Shown: in pieces, positions 13,279 to 15,461 of the stretch | Layout of the letters: each line of letters begins with the position of its first letter | Position numbering within the stretch: position 1 is the first letter of the stretch | NCBI GenBank assembly: GCA_051960855.1 | Contig: JBQCDV010000218.1 | Location: 1 to 15,461 of the forward strand | Reading direction: 5' to 3' | Origin: JBQCDV01 sp051960855 | GTDB lineage: Bacteria > Actinomycetota > Actinomycetes > JAJZTN01 | Length of the DNA: 15,461 bases | Program-made: the position numbers and the translations under genes | Notes under the pieces: model-generated | Database searches by the model: none | Told to the model about the DNA's origin: nothing | Seen by the model: the letters and a program-made list of their open reading frames with translations, nothing else

Positions 13279-13304
13279 GACAGGCCTGCGTAAGCCTGCC
13301 TGTC
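13279..13304 (+). repeat. Inverted repeat just upstream of tRNA-Trp
   Basis: GACAGGC at 13279-13285 pairs with GCCTGTC at 13298-13304 over a 12-base loop, ending nine bases before the tRNA 5' end. It may be a leader hairpin in the tRNA precursor or an operator. Confidence 0.55.
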
Positions 13305-13313
13305 GACGTCTCT

Positions 13314-13386
13314 AGGGTCGTAGCTCAATTGGTAGAGTCCCGGTCTCCAAAACCGGTGGTTGGGGGTTCGAGTCCCTCCGGCCCTG
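13314..13386 (+). tRNA. tRNA-Trp (CCA)
   Basis: The acceptor AGGGTCG pairs with CGGCCCT, with discriminator G at 13386, a known tryptophan identity base. The D arm GCTC/GAGT, the anticodon arm CCGGT-CTCCAAA-ACCGG (anticodon CCA) and the T arm GGGGG-TTCGAGT-CCCTC close. It is 73 bases long, without encoded CCA. It is immediately upstream of secE, as in other actinobacteria. Confidence 0.97.
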
Positions 13387-13506
13387 CGCACGATATGCCC
13401 GCGGCAGCGTCACGGGCGGCCCCTGCTGGCCGCACGTCGCGGTCGGTTCCCGTAGCCGCCCGCCCGTCGCCGGCAGCAAGTTGTTCCACACCACCGGGAG
13501 TTCGAC

Positions 13507-13755
13507 GTGAGTGAGACGCGCGGCACGACCACGGCCGCCCGCGAGGGTGGGCCGCCCCCCAAGCGGGGCCTGCTCGCGCGTCTGTCGCTGTTCTACCGGC
13601 AGGTCGTCTCCGAGCTGCGCAAGGTCATCTGGCCGACGCGCAAGGAGCTGGTGACCTACACCTCGGTCGTCATCGTGTTCGTGGTGATCGTGATGGCCTT
13701 CGTCTCCATCCTCGACGTGGGGTTCGGTCGTCTGGTCCTCGCGGTCTTCGGCTGA
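13507..13755 (+). CDS. secE: Preprotein translocase subunit SecE
   Basis: This 82-residue single-span membrane subunit clamps SecY in the SecYEG channel. The conserved amphipathic region FYRQVVSELRKVIWPTRKELVTYT (about 29-52) precedes one transmembrane helix at about 53-76 (SVVIVFVVIVMAFVSILDVGFGRLVL). Short single-span SecE is the normal actinobacterial form. It starts at a GTG six bases after GGGAG. The 116-base gap to nusG contains no clear terminator, so secE and nusG are probably cotranscribed. Confidence 0.97.
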   Translation: MSETRGTTTAAREGGPPPKRGLLARLSLFYRQVVSELRKVIWPTRKELVTYTSVVIVFVVIVMAFVSILDVGFGRLVLAVFG

Positions 13756-13871
13756 CGCTGCGGCCCCGCCGCTCCGAGCTCCCCAGCGTGCAGCCTTCAC
13801 CCACGAGCGCCGCCGCCTGACCCAGATGCCGCGCCAGCCCGATCCTCTCGACGGAAAGAAGCGTTCACACC

Positions 13872-14759
13872 GTGTCCCAGTCGCCTGAGTCGCACGAGAC
13901 CTCGTTCTCCCAGGACGTGTCGTTCTCCTCCGAGGAGCGCGGCGGCATGGTCTTCGACCCCGAGACCGGTGACGTGATGCTCGCCGACCCCGACGAGCCG
14001 GACGACGCTCCCGCCGACGAGACCGCTGCAGGGACCACCCTGGGCGACACCGGCCCCGACGTGGCCGCCGACGAGAGCGACGAGGCTGACGCCGCCTCAG
14101 GCGAGGCTGACGCCGCCTCAGGCGACGACGACAACGACGAGGACGTCGACCCGGTCGCAGCCTTCAAGGAGGCCATGCGCCGCTCACCCGGCGACTGGTA
14201 CGTCGTGCACTCCTACGCGGGCTACGAGAACAAGGTGAAGGCCAACCTCGAGACCCGGGTGCAGACCCTGGACGTCGAGGACTACATCTTCCAGGTCGAG
14301 GTGCCCACCGAGGAGGTCACCGAGATCAAGAACGGGCAGCGCAAGCAGGTCCAGCGCAAGGTGCTGCCCGGCTACATCCTCGTGCGGATGGACCTCAACG
14401 ACGCCTCGTGGAGCGCGGTGCGCAACACCCCCGGCGTCACCGGGTTCGTCGGTGCGACGTCGCGCCCGTCACCCCTGACCCTCGACGATGTCGTCAAGTT
14501 CCTCCTGCCGCGCCAGGAGACGCCGAAGAAGGCCAAGGGCGCGGAGAAGGCGGGCACCGAGGCGTTCGGCGGCAAGCCCGCCGTCGAGGTCGACTTCGAG
14601 GTCGGCGAGTCGGTCACCGTCATGGACGGCCCGTTCGCGACGCTCCCGGCGAGCATCTCCGAGGTCAACGTCGACGCCCAGAAGCTCAAGGTGCTCGTCT
14701 CCATCTTCGGCCGGGAGACCCCGGTCGAGCTCGGGTTCAACCAGGTCTCCAAGAGCTAG
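13872..14759 (+). CDS. nusG: Transcription termination/antitermination factor NusG
   Basis: NusG binds the RNA polymerase clamp and links it to Rho or the ribosome. The 295-residue protein has a long acidic, disordered N-terminal extension of about 105 residues, usual in actinobacteria. The NGN domain starts at W109 (DWYVVHSYAGYENKVKANLE) and a KOW domain lies at about 238-295 (VDFEVGESVTVMDGPFATLPASISEVN). GYILVRMDL and RNTPGVTGFVG are canonical NGN motifs. The acidic extension contains a recent-looking exact 21-base duplication, giving EADAASG twice. The start is a GTG after GGAAAG, with a rather long 13-base spacing. The rplK reading frame begins 33 bases after the stop. Confidence 0.97.
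   Translation: MSQSPESHETSFSQDVSFSSEERGGMVFDPETGDVMLADPDEPDDAPADETAAGTTLGDTGPDVAADESDEADAASGEADAASGDDDNDEDVDPVAAFKEAMRRSPGDWYVVHSYAGYENKVKANLETRVQTLDVEDYIFQVEVPTEEVTEIKNGQRKQVQRKVLPGYILVRMDLNDASWSAVRNTPGVTGFVGATSRPSPLTLDDVVKFLLPRQETPKKAKGAEKAGTEAFGGKPAVEVDFEVGESVTVMDGPFATLPASISEVNVDAQKLKVLVSIFGRETPVELGFNQVSKS
14081..14122 (+). repeat. Exact 21-base tandem duplication in nusG
   Basis: The unit beginning CGAGGCTGACGCC is present twice without differences (14081-14101, 14102-14122), and three further bases match a third copy. It encodes the doubled EADAASG in the acidic linker and keeps the frame. Confidence 0.93.
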
Positions 14760-14782
14760 GACCCGAGCCCACCCGCAACACC

Positions 14783-14789
14783 GAGGAAG
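14783..14789 (+). promoter_or_regulatory. Ribosome-binding site of rplK
   Basis: GAGGAAG lies two to three bases before the AGG codon at 14792 that occupies the expected start position. Its presence argues that translation was selected to begin here and that the defect lies in the start codon alone. Confidence 0.55.
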
Positions 14790-14791
14790 TC

Positions 14792-15226
14792 AGGCCCCCG
14801 AAGAAGCGACGGCTCTCCGCGGTCGTCAAGCTGCAGATCACCGCCGGCGCGGCGACGCCGGCCCCGCCCGTCGGCCCGGCCCTGGGTCAGCACGGCGTCA
14901 ACATCATGGAGTTCTGCAAGGCCTACAACGCCGCCACCGAGGCGCAGCGTGGTCAGGTCGTGCCGGTGGAGATCTCGGTCTACGAGGACCGGTCCTTCAC
15001 CTTCGAGCTCAAGACGCCGCCCGCGGCCAAGCTGCTGCTCGCCGCCGCCGGCGTGAAGTCCGGCAGCGCCACGCCGCACACCAAGAAGGTCGGCTCGGTG
15101 ACGCAGGAGCAGGTCCGCGAGATCGCGCAGACCAAGATGCAGGACCTCAACGCCAACGACCTCGACCAGGCCGCGAAGATCATTGCCGGGACCGCCCGGT
15201 CGATGGGACTCACGGTCGCCGAGTGA
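14792..15226 (+). CDS. rplK: 50S ribosomal protein L11; expected start codon reads AGG
   Basis: L11 binds 23S rRNA at the GTPase-associated centre with L10/L7-L12 and is the thiostrepton target region. The 144 codons from 14792 align with L11 over their full length: PPKKRRLSAVVKLQITAGAATPAPPVGPALGQHGVNIMEFCKAYNAAT is the proline-rich N-terminal domain, and the C-terminal domain contains KTPPAAKLLLAAAGV and GSVTQEQVREIAQTKMQDLNANDLDQAAKIIAGTARSMGL. Relatives begin MPPKK; here the codon before PPKK is AGG, preceded by GAGGAAG at ribosome-binding distance. One base (T to G at 14793) would explain it. No in-frame ATG, GTG or TTG occurs between the nusG stop and the ATG at 14906 (residue 39). The coordinates follow homology. 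Sequencing error, mutation or a non-standard start are all possible. Confidence 0.85.
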   Translation, partial: RPPKKRRLSAVVKLQITAGAATPAPPVGPALGQHGVNIMEFCKAYNAATEAQRGQVVPVEISVYEDRSFTFELKTPPAAKLLLAAAGVKSGSATPHTKKVGSVTQEQVREIAQTKMQDLNANDLDQAAKIIAGTARSMGLTVAE

Positions 15227-15230
15227 CCCC

Positions 15231-15256
15231 CGCCGTCCGGTGACCACCGGTCGGCG
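15231..15256 (+). terminator. Hairpin in the rplK-rplA gap
   Basis: CGCCGTCCGGT at 15231-15241 pairs with ACCGGTCGGCG at 15246-15256 with one T-T mismatch and a four-base GACC loop. It starts four bases after the rplK stop. No U tract follows. It may attenuate, stabilise or process the rplK-rplA message rather than end it, since the two genes are normally cotranscribed. Confidence 0.45.
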
Positions 15257-15310
15257 ACCCGTGGGAGGGCCGCGCAGCCCCCACCACACCTGATCCACGA
15301 AGGACAGCTC

Positions 15311-15461
15311 ATGAAGCGCAGCAAGGCCTACCTGAAGGCCGCCGAGAAGGTGGACTTCGACAAGCTCTACAGCCCGCTCGAGGCCGCCAACCTCGCCAAG
15401 GACACCTCCAGCAAGAAGATGGACGCCACCGTCGAGGTCGCCCTCCGGCTCGGCGTCGACC
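15311..15461 (+). CDS. rplA: 50S ribosomal protein L1, N-terminal part (runs off window)
   Basis: The first 50 residues are present, beginning MKRSKAYLKAAEKVDFDKLYSPLEAANLAKDTSSKKMDATVEVALRLGVD. This is the conserved N terminus of L1, including the FDATVEV-like segment that begins its RNA-binding domain. L1 forms the mobile L1 stalk at the ribosomal E site and often represses its own operon by binding a 23S-like structure in the message. GAAGGA at 15299-15304, six bases before the ATG, is a good ribosome-binding site. The order rplK-rplA is standard. Confidence 0.95.
   Translation, partial: MKRSKAYLKAAEKVDFDKLYSPLEAANLAKDTSSKKMDATVEVALRLGVD

Noticed and set aside
13826..13888. Small open frame (20 codons plus stop) overlapping the nusG start
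   Set aside because: It has no ribosome-binding site and no conserved features, so it is probably chance in the secE-nusG gap.
14408..14791. ATG at 14408 as start of rplK, giving a 272-residue protein
   Set aside because: The first 128 codons lie inside nusG in another frame and have no L11 similarity. Homology begins exactly at the AGG codon.
1..15461. Search for insertion sequences, prophage, attachment sites or toxin-antitoxin pairs
   Set aside because: No transposase, integrase or phage-like gene was seen. tRNA 3' ends are not repeated elsewhere in the window as far as I could see, and the gene order is housekeeping.

Overview
This window looks like chromosomal DNA from a high-GC actinomycete. 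The base composition is strongly GC-rich, GTG starts are frequent, and many gene pairs overlap by four bases (ATGA or GTGA). The right half carries a classical actinobacterial gene order: rpmG, two MaoC/Had-type dehydratase genes, murB, an adenosine deaminase-like gene, an aspartate aminotransferase gene, tRNA-Trp, secE, nusG, rplK, rplA. From memory this matches the Streptomyces coelicolor rpmG to rplA neighbourhood and, in part, the mycobacterial rpmG-hadABC-trpT-secE-nusG-rplK region. No species can be named from the sequence alone.

Left part (1-5125): the 3' end of a CitB/DcuR-type response regulator converges on korB and korA, which encode a two-subunit 2-oxoacid:ferredoxin oxidoreductase on the minus strand. 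Divergently from korA runs a tightly overlapping three-gene operon encoding a NuoB-like protein, a NuoC-like protein and a NuoI-like 2[4Fe-4S] ferredoxin. No NuoD, no NuoA/H and no NuoJ-N subunits lie in or around it. A plausible reading is that KorAB reduces ferredoxin and the B/C/I module handles those electrons, but this is inferred from position only.

Middle part (5126-8190): purU (formyltetrahydrofolate deformylase) converges on yajQ. A DUF427 gene, tRNA-Tyr, a VKOR-like membrane protein, tRNA-Thr and tRNA-Met follow. Right part (8191-15461): rpmG, two MaoC-like genes translationally coupled to murB, a minus-strand operon (aspartate aminotransferase, adenosine deaminase-like, YtrA-type GntR regulator), then tRNA-Trp, secE, nusG, rplK and the start of rplA.

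The most striking anomaly is rplK. The L11 protein is intact, but the codon where its conserved initiator should sit reads AGG, behind a good Shine-Dalgarno. No ATG, GTG or TTG is in frame between the nusG stop and residue 39. Other points are the stripped-down B/C/I module next to kor, bL33 with Asp in place of its fourth zinc cysteine, an adenosine deaminase-like protein altered in its substrate-site motif, likely leaderless korA and purU transcripts, and several exact short tandem duplications with periods that are multiples of three.
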